Part shown: positions 1 to 8,316 of the stretch, piece after piece
Numbering within the stretch: position 1 is the first letter of the stretch
Layout: each line of letters begins with the position of its first letter
From: an uncultured Lachnospiraceae bacterium
GTDB taxonomy: Bacteria > Bacillota > Clostridia > Lachnospirales > Lachnospiraceae
DNA: 64,000 nucleotides
Direction: 5' to 3'
Assembly (NCBI GenBank): GCA_934401915.1
Contig: CAKRSV010000004.1
Span: 242,847 to 306,846 of the forward strand
The notes under the pieces: model-generated
Told to the model about the DNA's origin: nothing
The model's database searches: none
What the model saw: only the letters and a program-made list of their open reading frames with translations
Program-made: the position numbers and the translations under genes

Positions 1-1
1 C

Positions 2-511
2 AAGGGAGATAAGGTTCCGAATCTGGATAATCTCAACGAGACGATCCGCAAGGAGGCAATGAAATTCGAGGAGATCTTCAAGGAGCAGTACGAGGACGGC
101 ATAGAAAAAGACGGTCGGTACTATGATGCGTATGCGGCGGGATATGTGACATACATGGACGAGGAAAAGATGAGCATTGTGTTTTCAGAGACCGTGGTTG
201 CCTACGATGACGCGCTGGCGTATCTGTACTGTATCAATATCGATATGGAAAAGGGCGTAGTGCTGGAAAATGAGCAGATGCTTGCGATCGACGATGCCTT
301 TTCCGTGGATTTCAGGACAAGGAGCGACGAGCAGAATGGAGAGATCAGCGATCTGACCTATATGACGGATCAGCAGATCACACAGTATTTCCTCTCGGAT
401 GACGTGATCGTGTTCTATACGCCTAAGGGGATGGAGATCGGCTTTAACTATGAGAACGGCTGGGTCACCGTAACCTATGAAGAATATGAGCAGTATCTGA
501 AGGTATTTTGA
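2..511 (+). CDS. DUF3298-type (RsiV/PdaC-like) protein, 5' end outside window
   Basis: The frame is open from the left edge of the window to the stop at 509-511, so only the C-terminal part (about 169 residues) is seen. An internal ATG at 59 is unlikely to be the true start, because similarity-like sequence (PNLDNLNETIRKEAMKF) runs upstream of it in frame. The end carries a pattern typical of DUF3298 domains: a strand region, then VIVFYTPKGMEIGF and a final VTVTYEEYEQYL. In Firmicutes this domain follows a DUF4163 domain in secreted or membrane-anchored proteins such as RsiV and PdaC. A signal or membrane anchor would lie outside the window. It is probably the last gene of its transcript, since a terminator-like hairpin follows. 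The family call is from memory and its exact function is unknown. Confidence 0.6.
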   Translation, partial: KGDKVPNLDNLNETIRKEAMKFEEIFKEQYEDGIEKDGRYYDAYAAGYVTYMDEEKMSIVFSETVVAYDDALAYLYCINIDMEKGVVLENEQMLAIDDAFSVDFRTRSDEQNGEISDLTYMTDQQITQYFLSDDVIVFYTPKGMEIGFNYENGWVTVTYEEYEQYLKVF

Positions 512-560
512 TCGGGCGCTGCAGAGGACATAGATATGATATAAAGAAAAGGACAGACAG

Positions 561-610
561 GAAAGGGAGCAGGAAACGTATGACTGGCTCCTTTTCCCGT
601 TTCTTTTTTC
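561..610 (+). terminator. probable Rho-independent terminator
   Basis: AAAGGGAGC near 562-570 pairs with GCTCCTTTTCC near 587-597 (with one wobble), and a T-rich run (TTCTTTTTTC) follows at 601-610. It sits about 50 nt after the stop of the DUF3298 gene. Confidence 0.65.
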
Positions 611-842
611 GGTATTTCTGCGGAGAAAGGGCTTGCCAGGGTCAACTGCGTCTGTTACAATCAAGATGTCTGAAGAAATGGAATATCTGTTAAGCATATC
701 CGGCATTTCGCCACAGTTTCCATTATTTCACAAGTATTTATGAAAAAACAACGGAAAGGAGGTAAAAGTGTCGTTTATTGGACTTTATATGTGCTATGAT
801 AGTTATGCAGTCAGATAATTAGCACTGCATAAGAAAAAAGAA

Positions 843-871
843 TTGACAAAATCGAACATTTGTTTTATTCT
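843..871 (+). promoter_or_regulatory. recA promoter (-35/-10)
   Basis: TTGACA at 843-848 and TATTCT at 866-871 are separated by 17 nt. A LexA box fills the space between them, so repressor binding would block RNA polymerase directly. Confidence 0.75.
853..866 (+). promoter_or_regulatory. LexA (SOS) box 1
   Basis: CGAACATTTGTTTT matches the Gram-positive SOS box CGAACRNRYGTTCG at most positions. It lies between the -35 and -10 elements of recA. Confidence 0.75.
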
Positions 872-877
872 ATAACA

Positions 878-891
878 AGAACAAATGTTCC
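878..891 (+). promoter_or_regulatory. LexA (SOS) box 2
   Basis: AGAACAAATGTTCC contains the perfect palindrome GAACAAATGTTC. It lies just after the -10, near the expected transcription start, 25 bp from box 1. Two boxes suggest tight or cooperative LexA control. Confidence 0.75.
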
Positions 892-911
892 AGTGAAAAG
901 GAGAACAGAAC

Positions 912-1976
912 ATGGAAAGAGATGAAAAGTTAAAAGCGTTAGATGCCGCTCTCGGTCAGATAGAAAAGCAGTATGGAAAAGGCGCGGTGATGAAGCTGGG
1001 AGATTCCAGCGCGCGGATGAACGTAGAGACGATCCCGACAGGATCGCTCAGCCTGGATATCGCATTGGGGTTGGGAGGAATCCCGAAGGGAAGGATCATA
1101 GAGATCTATGGACCGGAGTCCAGCGGTAAGACAACGGTCACGCTGCACATGATCGCTGAAGTACAGAAGCGGGGCGGTATCGCCGGATTTATTGACGCAG
1201 AGCATGCGCTGGATCCGGTCTATGCCAAGAATATCGGAGTAGACATTGACGATCTGTATATTTCCCAGCCGGACAACGGAGAACAGGCGTTGGAGATCAC
1301 TGAGACGATGGTGCGGTCCGGCGCGGTGGATATCATTGTCGTTGACTCGGTCGCGGCGCTTGTACCAAAGGCGGAGATTGACGGAGATATGGGAGATTCC
1401 CATGTGGGACTTCAGGCGAGACTGATGTCGCAGGCGCTCCGTAAGCTGACGGCTGTCATCAGCAAGTCGAATTGTACTGTGATCTTTATCAACCAGCTCA
1501 GAGAGAAGGTAGGCGTGATGTTCGGAAGTCCGGAGACGACGACCGGCGGCCGCGCACTGAAGTTCTATGCCTCTGTCCGGATGGATGTCAGAAGGATCGA
1601 ATCGCTGAAACAGGGCGGTGAAGTCATCGGAAACCGGACCAGAGTAAAGGTGGTTAAGAATAAGATCGCGCCGCCGTTTAAAGAAGCCGAATTTGACATT
1701 ATGTTCGGGGAAGGAATCTCGACTGTAGGGGACGTTCTTGATCTTGCGGCTGAGAACAATATCATCAACAAGAGCGGAGCCTGGTATGCATACGAGGGCA
1801 ACAAAATCGGACAGGGACGCGAAAACGCCAAGACCTATCTCAAGGAGCACCCGGAGGTGCGCGAAGAGGTAGAACGGAAGGTAAGAGAGCTGTTCAATCT
1901 GGATACCGACGCAGCCGGAGAGGACGACGCTGCTTCCGGGAAGGATGAGAAAGCCGAGACAGGCAAGGAGAAATAA
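912..1976 (+). CDS. recA: recombinase RecA
   Basis: RecA (354 aa) is the DNA-dependent ATPase that forms filaments on single-stranded DNA, drives strand exchange and activates LexA self-cleavage. The Walker A motif GPESSGKT is at residues 67-74. The L2/DNA-binding region [24 protein letters not shown] is intact in context, and the C-terminus is an acidic, lysine-rich tail as expected. The ATG at 912 is preceded by AAGGAGA. Length and motifs are normal for the family. Transcription is driven by a promoter holding two LexA boxes, and recX follows 19 nt downstream, so the pair is an SOS operon in which RecX modulates RecA filaments. Confidence 0.98.
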   Translation: MERDEKLKALDAALGQIEKQYGKGAVMKLGDSSARMNVETIPTGSLSLDIALGLGGIPKGRIIEIYGPESSGKTTVTLHMIAEVQKRGGIAGFIDAEHALDPVYAKNIGVDIDDLYISQPDNGEQALEITETMVRSGAVDIIVVDSVAALVPKAEIDGDMGDSHVGLQARLMSQALRKLTAVISKSNCTVIFINQLREKVGVMFGSPETTTGGRALKFYASVRMDVRRIESLKQGGEVIGNRTRVKVVKNKIAPPFKEAEFDIMFGEGISTVGDVLDLAAENNIINKSGAWYAYEGNKIGQGRENAKTYLKEHPEVREEVERKVRELFNLDTDAAGEDDAASGKDEKAETGKEK

Positions 1977-1995
1977 AAACGGGGGCGTATAGCAT

Positions 1996-2619
1996 ATGCT
2001 GGTCACGCAGATAACAGAGCTGGGGAAAGGCAGATATCATGTAACGCTGGAGGATGGCTCCGGGTTCCCGATATACCGCGGAGAAATGCGAAAATATCAT
2101 ATCCGGGAAGGGGAAGAACTGTCGGAGGAGGAATACCGTCAGTTTGCGGAGGAGGTCCTGCTGAAGCGGGCGCGGCTCCGCTGCATGAATCTGCTGCAAT
2201 CCAAAGATTACACGCGCAGACAGCTTGAGGATAAGCTGCGGCAGGGAGAGTACCCACAGGAATGTATCGATGATGCGATAGCTTATGTAGAGAGCTATGG
2301 ATATCTCGACGACGAGCGCTATGCCAGATCCTATATTGAATATCACATGGATACCCGCAGCCGGATCCGCATCACCACCGACCTGATGCGAAAAGGAATC
2401 TCGAAGGAGATCATCCAAAAGGGTTTCGAGGAATTGGAGGAAATGGGCGTGGAGCAGGATGAACTGGCGCTGGCACAAAAATTTCTTGAAAAGAAAAATT
2501 ATTCGGGAAAAGATGCTACAAGGCAGGAAAAAAGCCGTATGTACGCATTTTTATGCAGAAAAGGAATCCGGAGCGAGGTAATTGCAAGAGCACTTCTACT
2601 TGACATAACATCAAATTAA
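1996..2619 (+). CDS. recX: regulatory protein RecX
   Basis: This 207-aa protein has the helical tandem repeats of RecX. The first region has RCMNLLQSKDYTRRQLEDKL, followed by CIDDAIAYVESYGYLDDERYARSYIE, where the YLDDERYAR core is the family hallmark. A further repeat (KGISKEIIQKGFEEL) follows. RecX binds RecA filaments and limits recombinase and coprotease activity. The start at 1996 has only a weak G-rich site upstream (GGGGGCG, 1981-1987). It is cotranscribed with recA, and the promoter for the next gene (rny) begins inside its last codons. Confidence 0.93.
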   Translation: MLVTQITELGKGRYHVTLEDGSGFPIYRGEMRKYHIREGEELSEEEYRQFAEEVLLKRARLRCMNLLQSKDYTRRQLEDKLRQGEYPQECIDDAIAYVESYGYLDDERYARSYIEYHMDTRSRIRITTDLMRKGISKEIIQKGFEELEEMGVEQDELALAQKFLEKKNYSGKDATRQEKSRMYAFLCRKGIRSEVIARALLLDITSN

Positions 2620-2628
2620 GTATAGAAT
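2600..2628 (+). promoter_or_regulatory. promoter for rny, overlapping the end of recX
   Basis: TTGACA at 2600-2605 and TAGAAT at 2623-2628 are 17 nt apart, about 100 nt before the rny start. It would give rny expression independent of the SOS operon. Confidence 0.6.
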
Positions 2629-2730
2629 CAAGGTGTTGTAATTTTGCTTATGATAGAATGTATTTATGGCAATATCACATTCTAGAATAGATTATGTACA
2701 ATGAAAATTTAATAAGGAGGTGCTCTTGTA

Positions 2731-4278
2731 ATGTGGCAAGTTGTGATAGCAGTAATCATCACGCTGGTAATCACGGCACCGGTTTCCGCACTGATTGCAA
2801 CGAATTACCGCAAGAAGGTAGTTGAGGCGAAGATTGGTAACGCAGATGAGAAGGCCAGAGAAATTATTGATGAAGCTCTCAAGACGGCTGAGGCGAAGAA
2901 ACGTGAGTCCCTGCTCGAGGTCAAGGAAGAATCCATTCGGACAAAGAATGAACTGGACAAAGAGATCAAGGAACGTCGTGCGGAAGCACAGCGTTATGAA
3001 CGCCGTGTACAGCAGAAGGAAGAGAACATCGATAAGAAAGCGGATGCGATCGAGAAGAAGGAAGCGAGCCTGGCACACAAGGAAGAGACATTAGCCAAGC
3101 AGCGTGAAGAGATCTCGAAGCTGAACGAGCAGCGTTTACAGGAACTAGAGCGAATCTCAGGTTTAACCTCCGAACAAGCAAAAGATTATTTGTTGAAAAT
3201 TGTTGAAGATGAAGTGAAACATGAATCTGCTGTCATGATCAAAGAGATGGAGAGCAGAGCAAAGGAAGAGGCAGATAAGAAAGCCAAGGAGTATGTGGTG
3301 ACCGCGATCCAGAAGTGTGCGGCAGATCATGTATCCGAGACGACAATATCTGTAGTACAGCTTCCAAACGATGAGATGAAAGGTCGTATCATCGGTAGAG
3401 AGGGAAGAAATATCAGAACTCTTGAGACGATGACGGGTGTAGATCTGATTATTGACGATACACCGGAGGCAGTAATCTTATCCGGATTTGATCCGATCCG
3501 TAGGGAAGTTGCCCGTATTGCGCTTGAAAAATTGATTGTGGACGGACGAATCCATCCGGCCAGAATCGAAGAGATGGTCGAGAAGGCGCAGAAGGAAGTC
3601 GAAGTAATGATCAAAGAGGAAGGTGAAGCGGCAACGCTGGAAGTCGGCGTGCATGGTATTCATCCGGAACTTGTGAGATTACTTGGTAAGATGAAATTCA
3701 GAACCAGCTACGGTCAGAACGCATTGAAACATTCTATCGAGGTTGCACAGCTCTCAGGGCTTCTTGCAGCAGAGATGGGATTGGATGTCAGAATGGCTAA
3801 ACGTGCAGGACTTCTGCATGATATTGGTAAGGCTGTAGACCATGAGATGGAAGGATCTCATATACAGCTTGGTGTAGAACTTTGTAGAAAATATAAAGAG
3901 TCACCCACTGTTATCAATGCGGTTGAATCCCATCACGGAGATGTGGAGCCGCAGACACTTATCGCTTGTCTGGTTCAGGCGGCAGATACCATTTCTGCAG
4001 CAAGACCGGGTGCAAGAAGGGAAACATTAGAAACATATACGACCAGATTAAAACAATTAGAAGACATTACAAACAATTTCAAAGGTGTTGATAAATCTTT
4101 TGCTATTCAGGCGGGTAGAGAGATTCGTGTTATGGTAGTTCCAGAACAGATCAGTGATTCAGACATGGTATTGCTGGCACGTGATATTTCAAAGCAGATA
4201 GAAGCTGAACTGGAATATCCGGGACAGATCAAGGTAAATGTGATCCGTGAGAGCCGTGTCATTGACTACGCGAAATAG
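2731..4278 (+). CDS. rny: ribonuclease Y
   Basis: RNase Y (515 aa) is the membrane-anchored endoribonuclease that starts mRNA decay in many Firmicutes. Residues 3-25 form the N-terminal transmembrane helix. They are followed by a long, charged coiled coil (about 30-190) and a KH RNA-binding domain with [10 protein letters not shown] near residue 220. The HD hydrolase domain comes next, with its HD pair at 363-364 in [12 protein letters not shown] and a second conserved SHHGD. Length and domain order match the family. The ribosome binding site AAGGAGGTG lies 10 nt upstream. It has its own promoter inside recX and ends at a strong terminator, so it is probably monocistronic. Confidence 0.97.
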   Translation: MWQVVIAVIITLVITAPVSALIATNYRKKVVEAKIGNADEKAREIIDEALKTAEAKKRESLLEVKEESIRTKNELDKEIKERRAEAQRYERRVQQKEENIDKKADAIEKKEASLAHKEETLAKQREEISKLNEQRLQELERISGLTSEQAKDYLLKIVEDEVKHESAVMIKEMESRAKEEADKKAKEYVVTAIQKCAADHVSETTISVVQLPNDEMKGRIIGREGRNIRTLETMTGVDLIIDDTPEAVILSGFDPIRREVARIALEKLIVDGRIHPARIEEMVEKAQKEVEVMIKEEGEAATLEVGVHGIHPELVRLLGKMKFRTSYGQNALKHSIEVAQLSGLLAAEMGLDVRMAKRAGLLHDIGKAVDHEMEGSHIQLGVELCRKYKESPTVINAVESHHGDVEPQTLIACLVQAADTISAARPGARRETLETYTTRLKQLEDITNNFKGVDKSFAIQAGREIRVMVVPEQISDSDMVLLARDISKQIEAELEYPGQIKVNVIRESRVIDYAK

Positions 4279-4281
4279 TAT

Positions 4282-4316
4282 AAAAACTCTGTGAAGCGAT
4301 TCACAGAGTTTTTTTC
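4282..4316 (+). terminator. Rho-independent terminator of rny
   Basis: AAAACTCTGTGAA (4283-4295) pairs perfectly with TTCACAGAGTTTT (4300-4312) around a short loop, and the T run continues to 4315. Confidence 0.9.
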
Positions 4317-4393
4317 TGTCTATACGGTGAAAAATGAACGCGACTGTGCAGGTAAATTTGAATTTTTTTGTTAGATTTTTTTGAAATCAGCAC

Positions 4394-4422
4394 TTGTGCA
4401 ATGTGGGGTTATATAGTAAAAT
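4394..4422 (+). promoter_or_regulatory. probable promoter of the aminotransferase gene
   Basis: TTGTGC (4394-4399) and TAAAAT (4417-4422) are 17 nt apart, about 110 nt before the start codon at 4533. Confidence 0.5.
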
Positions 4423-4532
4423 ATCAAGGATGTATGATTGTATACAATTATTCAATAAGCGTCGGATAAAGGTCTGTGGAGTTGCGCATATGACGCGGAC
4501 ACAGGTTACCATGGCGCAGAAACGAGGGTCAT

Positions 4533-5819
4533 ATGAAGGCGTACAAAGAACTGAGCAGAGAAGAACTTTTAACCTTAAAGGGAGAGCTGGAAAAACAGTT
4601 TGAAGATGCAAAGGGAAAAGGCTTGAAGCTGGATATGTCCAGAGGAAAGCCGACACCGGCACAGCTCGATATGGCAATGGATATGTTTGATGTTTTCAAT
4701 TCCACATCGGATATGAAGGCAGAGAACGGCATGGATACCAGAAACTATGGCGTGATGGATGGAATCCCGGAAGCAAAAAGACTGATGGGTGAGATCATGG
4801 GCGTTCCGGCGGAGAATGTGATCGTCTACGGCAATGCCAGTCTTACGATCATGTACGACACGGTGTCCCGCGCGATGACACATGGAATCATGGGCAATAC
4901 GCCCTGGGGAAAGCTGGATAAGATAAAGTTTTTGTGCCCGGTACCCGGATATGACAGACATTTTAAGATCACAGAGCATTTTGGCATTGAGATGATCAAT
5001 ATTCCCATGTCGGAGGATGGCCCGGACATGGATCTGGTGGAAGAATATGTGGAGAAAGATCCCTCCGTCAAAGGAATCTGGTGTGTTCCCAAGTATTCCA
5101 ATCCGCAGGGATATACCTATTCCGACGAGACGGTGCGCCGTTTCGCGGCACTTAAGCCGGCAGCTCCCGATTTCCGTATCTTCTGGGATAATGCGTACGT
5201 GATCCATCATTTATATGAAGAGAAGCAGGATCAGCTTCTGGAGATCCTGAGCGAGTGTGAAAAAGCAGGAAATCCGGATATGGTATTTGAATTTGCATCC
5301 ACCTCGAAGGTAAGCTTTGCAGGAGCCGGTATTTCCGCAATGGCTTCCTCCAAAGCAAATCTGGATGATGCAAGAAAGACGATGACAATACAGACGATTA
5401 GCTACGATAAGATCAATCAGCTCCGTCACGTAAGATACTTTAAAAATCTGGACGGCGTGATGAAGCATATGATGAAGCACGCTGCGATCATGCGTCCCAA
5501 GTTTGAGGCGGTGATCCGGGTTCTGGATCAGGAGCTTTCCGGACTTGGAATCGGAACCTGGACAGAGCCGCGCGGCGGATATTTCATCTCCTTTGATTCG
5601 CTGGAGGGGTGCGCGAAGGCGATTGTTGCCAAGTGCAAGGAGGCCGGAGTTGTCCTGACCGGGGCAGGTGCGACATTCCCTTACGGAAAAGATCCGAAAG
5701 ACAGCAATATCCGTATCGCACCGTCCTTCCCGACACCGGAGGAGATGGCAGAGGCGACAGACTTATTTGTACTGTGTGTCAAACTGGTGAGCGTAGAAAA
5801 GCTGTTGCAGGATAAGTAG
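4533..5819 (+). CDS. class I aminotransferase (aspartate aminotransferase-like, PF12897 type)
   Basis: This 428-aa PLP-dependent enzyme belongs to the fold-type I aminotransferases. It opens with LKLDMSRGKPTPAQLD, the substrate-binding region of the group. Residues near 195-220 hold CVPKYSNPQGYTYS and IFWDNAYVIHHL, which bind the cofactor, and the Schiff-base lysine is K259 in STSKVSFAG. A late arginine in NIRIAPSFP is the likely carboxylate anchor. The sequence looks like the divergent bacterial aspartate aminotransferase subgroup, but the substrate cannot be fixed by eye. The Nudix gene begins 22 nt downstream, so the two are probably cotranscribed. Confidence 0.85.
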   Translation: MKAYKELSREELLTLKGELEKQFEDAKGKGLKLDMSRGKPTPAQLDMAMDMFDVFNSTSDMKAENGMDTRNYGVMDGIPEAKRLMGEIMGVPAENVIVYGNASLTIMYDTVSRAMTHGIMGNTPWGKLDKIKFLCPVPGYDRHFKITEHFGIEMINIPMSEDGPDMDLVEEYVEKDPSVKGIWCVPKYSNPQGYTYSDETVRRFAALKPAAPDFRIFWDNAYVIHHLYEEKQDQLLEILSECEKAGNPDMVFEFASTSKVSFAGAGISAMASSKANLDDARKTMTIQTISYDKINQLRHVRYFKNLDGVMKHMMKHAAIMRPKFEAVIRVLDQELSGLGIGTWTEPRGGYFISFDSLEGCAKAIVAKCKEAGVVLTGAGATFPYGKDPKDSNIRIAPSFPTPEEMAEATDLFVLCVKLVSVEKLLQDK

Positions 5820-5841
5820 AAGCTGCGGAATGGAGAGGTAA

Positions 5842-6375
5842 ATGGAAAAATATGAACGTCTGGGACGGGAACTGATCCACAAGGGAGCCATTATCGATTA
5901 TTATCAGGACACGATCCAGATTCCGAATGGAAATATTGCGAAATGGGATTTTATCAAACATAAAGGAGCAGCTGCGGTCGTTGCTGTGCAGGAAGATGGA
6001 AACCTTCTGATGGTGAGACAGTACCGCAATGCGCTCGATCGGGAGACGCTGGAGATCCCGGCAGGCGGTCTGAACGGGGAGGATGAGCCGACAGATCTTG
6101 CCGCAGCGAGAGAGCTGGAAGAGGAAACCGGCTATAAGGCAGGCAGACTGGAACTGCTTCTTTCGCTCAGGACAACGGTTGCTTTTTGTAACGAAAAGAT
6201 CGACGTCTACGTGGCAACCGATCTCAAGCCGAGCAGACAGCATCTGGATGAGGATGAATACCTGAATGTGGAAAGCCACAGCCTGGATGAACTGCTGCAG
6301 CAGATCTACGACTGCAAGATCCAGGACAGTAAGACCGTTGCTGCCATTCTGGCATACAAGAACAAATACCGGTAG
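5842..6375 (+). CDS. Nudix hydrolase, ADP-ribose pyrophosphatase-like
   Basis: A 177-aa Nudix hydrolase. The Nudix box is complete: G, five residues, E, seven residues, then RELEEETGY, preceded by the LEIPAGGLN typical of ADP-ribose pyrophosphatases (NudF-like). Such enzymes split ADP-ribose or related nucleoside diphosphate sugars into AMP and sugar phosphate using Mg2+ held by the box glutamates. A GGAGAGG site precedes the ATG at 5842. In Clostridia a Nudix gene of this kind is often next to spoIIM and xerD, as here. Substrate specificity is inferred only. Confidence 0.88.
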   Translation: MEKYERLGRELIHKGAIIDYYQDTIQIPNGNIAKWDFIKHKGAAAVVAVQEDGNLLMVRQYRNALDRETLEIPAGGLNGEDEPTDLAAARELEEETGYKAGRLELLLSLRTTVAFCNEKIDVYVATDLKPSRQHLDEDEYLNVESHSLDELLQQIYDCKIQDSKTVAAILAYKNKYR

Positions 6376-6402
6376 GGTGACCGGAAAGCAGAGAGATACA
6401 CG

Positions 6403-6440
6403 ATATCGGGATCCGCTTCGAAAGGAGCAGATCCCGATAT
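6403..6440 (+). terminator. hairpin after the Nudix gene, possible weak terminator
   Basis: ATATCGGGATC (6403-6413) and GATCCCGATAT (6430-6440) form a perfect 11-bp stem. Only TTTGCG follows, so termination may be partial, or the stem may instead protect the mRNA end. Confidence 0.5.
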
Positions 6441-6516
6441 TTGCGTAAGGGGAAATTGCGCATGACTTGGCAGGCATGTTCATATAATAGAAAAAGGTCA
6501 GGGAAGGAGAGTGACT

Positions 6517-7140
6517 ATGGCGGTTTTACAGGAACATTCGCTGATCAAAAGATGCTATTATATGATGTATCTGTTTATGGCAGGTGTGGTGCTTGGCATT
6601 GTTCTGGTCAATGCCGGACATGGCCTGTGGGTGACAGAGGACGGGCTGCTGAACGTTGAGATGCTGCTGCGGATGAAACGGAGCATCCCGGAGGCAGGCG
6701 GTATTTTACCCTATGTTATGAAAAGCCGCATATCAGTTCTGGGAATGCTTCTGATCCTGTCAACAACCATGATCGGGGTTGCAGCAGTCTGCGGGTATGT
6801 CGTATACTGCGGAGTATGCGCCGGCTGTCTGCTTTCCGTGGCGGCGATACGCTATGGTCTGCGGGGGATCCTGTTTGTGGCGGCAGGCATATTTCCGCAG
6901 GGTATTCTTCTGATGCCGGGATATATGCTGCTTTTGTGCTGCGCGCTGGACTGTAACCGGCTGCTGTGCGGACGCGGAGAACGCTATGGGATCCTTGCGG
7001 CAGGGATGGGCGCAGGTTTTTGGATGAAAAAGGCGGTACAGATAGCCGTTCTTCTGCTTCTTGTTCTTCTCGGCTGCGTGGTAGAAAGTTATGTAAACCC
7101 AAAACTCCTGTATGCCATTCTGGGACTGATCTGTTCCTAA
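6517..7140 (+). CDS. spoIIM: stage II sporulation protein M-like membrane protein
   Basis: A 207-aa integral membrane protein with about five hydrophobic segments. Motifs recalling SpoIIM are IFPQGILLMPGYMLLL in the middle and GCVVESYVNPKLL at the end. SpoIIM works with SpoIID and SpoIIP in septal peptidoglycan remodelling during engulfment. The ATG at 6517 is preferred because GGGAAGGAGA (6501-6510) lies 6 nt before it. A GTG at 6511 would leave no spacing. Its position between a Nudix gene and xerD is common in Clostridia and supports the call. The sequence is divergent, so the name rests on topology, motifs and context. Confidence 0.75.
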   Translation: MAVLQEHSLIKRCYYMMYLFMAGVVLGIVLVNAGHGLWVTEDGLLNVEMLLRMKRSIPEAGGILPYVMKSRISVLGMLLILSTTMIGVAAVCGYVVYCGVCAGCLLSVAAIRYGLRGILFVAAGIFPQGILLMPGYMLLLCCALDCNRLLCGRGERYGILAAGMGAGFWMKKAVQIAVLLLLVLLGCVVESYVNPKLLYAILGLICS

Positions 7141-7274
7141 AAACGATAATTTTACAGGGGGCGGATCGATCATGATATTTCAAGATATAGTAGACATAAT
7201 TTGCGGCTTTGCCGATATGTTGTGTTTGTATGAAATTATTCGAAAAAAGCCCGAAAAATAGCCAAAAAATCCAT

Positions 7275-7303
7275 TTGCTTTTCTGGGAATTTCTGCTTAT
7301 AAT
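7275..7303 (+). promoter_or_regulatory. xerD promoter
   Basis: TTGCTT (7275-7280) and TATAAT (7298-7303) are 17 nt apart, about 70 nt before the xerD start. The rest of the 232-nt gap shows nothing else definite. Confidence 0.7.
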
Positions 7304-7372
7304 GAGATTCAGACACAAATTTGATTTACATAACGGAAGTGTTTAGTAAGGTACGGGAAGGTTTCCAGTTAC

Positions 7373-8257
7373 ATGGAAAATGAGATTAACGCATTTATCA
7401 GTTATTTACATAATGTGAAGAAGATGTCGAACAATACAGAGATGTCGTATCGACGGGATCTGGAGAAAGTCCGCCTGTTTCTGGAAGCAAGAGGGATCAC
7501 GGATGTAAGGAAGGCGTCCGCAAAAGATCTGCAGGAGTATATCAGCTCACTGGAGGGACAGCACTTTGCGGCAGCCACGGTTTCAAGGAATATCGCTTCG
7601 ATAAAGGCATTCTTTCATTATCTGGAAAGTGAAGGAATCCTTTCCGAAGATATATCCGGCGTGCTCAAGGCGCCAAAGATCGAAAAGAAGATACCGGAGA
7701 TCCTTTCGATGGAGGAAGTGGTGAGACTGCTTGAGCAGCCTTCCGGAAATACGCCCAAGGAGATCCGGGACAAGGCGATGCTGGAGCTTTTGTATGCGAC
7801 CGGGATCCGCGTGTCGGAGCTGATCTCCCTACAACTGACTGATGTCAACATGAGAGCCGGATCCATTATCTGCCGTGACCGTAACAAAGAGCGCATTATT
7901 CCCTTCGGAAAGGCGGCGAAAAAGGCGCTGATGAAGTATCTGAACGGAACAAGGGAAGAGATGCTGGAGAATAAAAAGGCAGATGCCCTTTTTGTGAATT
8001 GTTCGGGACAGCCCATGAGCCGTCAGGGGTTCTGGAAGCTGATCAAATATTATGCGAAGAAGGCGGATATCAAGGCGGATATCACGCCGCACACGCTGCG
8101 CCATTCCTTTGCGGCACATCTGGTAGAAAACGGTGCGGATCTCAAGAGCGTGCAGGAGATGCTGGGACATTCGGACATCTCGACGACACAGATCTACGCG
8201 AATCTGAATTATCACCATATCCGCGAGGTGTACGCGAAAGCGCATCCGAGAGGATAA
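7373..8257 (+). CDS. xerD: site-specific tyrosine recombinase XerD
   Basis: The 294-aa protein has an N-terminal SAM-like core-binding domain (1-100, with FISYLHNVKKMSNNTEMSYRRDL) and a C-terminal catalytic domain. The catalytic residues are visible: R146 in TGIRVSEL, H240 and R243 in HTLRHSFAAHL, H266 in MLGHSDI, and nucleophile Y275 in TQIYANL. XerD with XerC resolves chromosome dimers at dif. Length fits XerC/XerD rather than a phage integrase, and no attachment site or phage gene is nearby. The location after spoIIM is the usual xerD neighbourhood in spore formers. A bidirectional terminator follows. Confidence 0.93.
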   Translation: MENEINAFISYLHNVKKMSNNTEMSYRRDLEKVRLFLEARGITDVRKASAKDLQEYISSLEGQHFAAATVSRNIASIKAFFHYLESEGILSEDISGVLKAPKIEKKIPEILSMEEVVRLLEQPSGNTPKEIRDKAMLELLYATGIRVSELISLQLTDVNMRAGSIICRDRNKERIIPFGKAAKKALMKYLNGTREEMLENKKADALFVNCSGQPMSRQGFWKLIKYYAKKADIKADITPHTLRHSFAAHLVENGADLKSVQEMLGHSDISTTQIYANLNYHHIREVYAKAHPRG

Positions 8258-8258
8258 A

Positions 8259-8288
8259 AAAAGGTTGACCGATACTGGTCAACCTTTT
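8259..8288. terminator. bidirectional terminator between xerD and aroF
   Basis: AAAAGGTTGACC (8259-8270) pairs with GGTCAACCTTTT (8277-8288) around a 6-nt loop, with A and T flanks, so it can serve both converging genes. Confidence 0.88.
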
Positions 8289-8316
8289 ATCAGTTAGTGC
8301 GCAGACGACGCACGTT

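Larger units (their letters stand above)
512..911. other. 400-bp intergenic region upstream of recA
   Basis: The region holds a terminator-like hairpin (561-610), an AT-rich stretch and the SOS-type recA promoter (843-891). A short open frame at 508-693 has no ribosome binding site and no recognisable protein pattern, so I treat it as chance. I see nothing definite in 611-842. Confidence 0.7.

Noticed and set aside
508..693. 61-codon frame after the DUF3298 gene
   Set aside because: It has no ribosome binding site, runs through the terminator hairpin and has a basic, low-complexity translation.
939..2006. 355-codon open frame antisense to recA
   Set aside because: It mirrors recA codon by codon, has no ribosome binding site or family pattern, and arises from codon bias. 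The same holds for long antisense frames over polA (32264-33544), the amylase (40823-41917), cls (44546-45577), DUF711 (39020-40264), scpA and the phosphoesterase (54929-56263) and the carboxyltransferase (58584-59960).
7373..8257. Integrase of a mobile element
   Set aside because: Length, motifs and the spoIIM neighbourhood fit chromosomal XerD. No element ends or cargo are seen.
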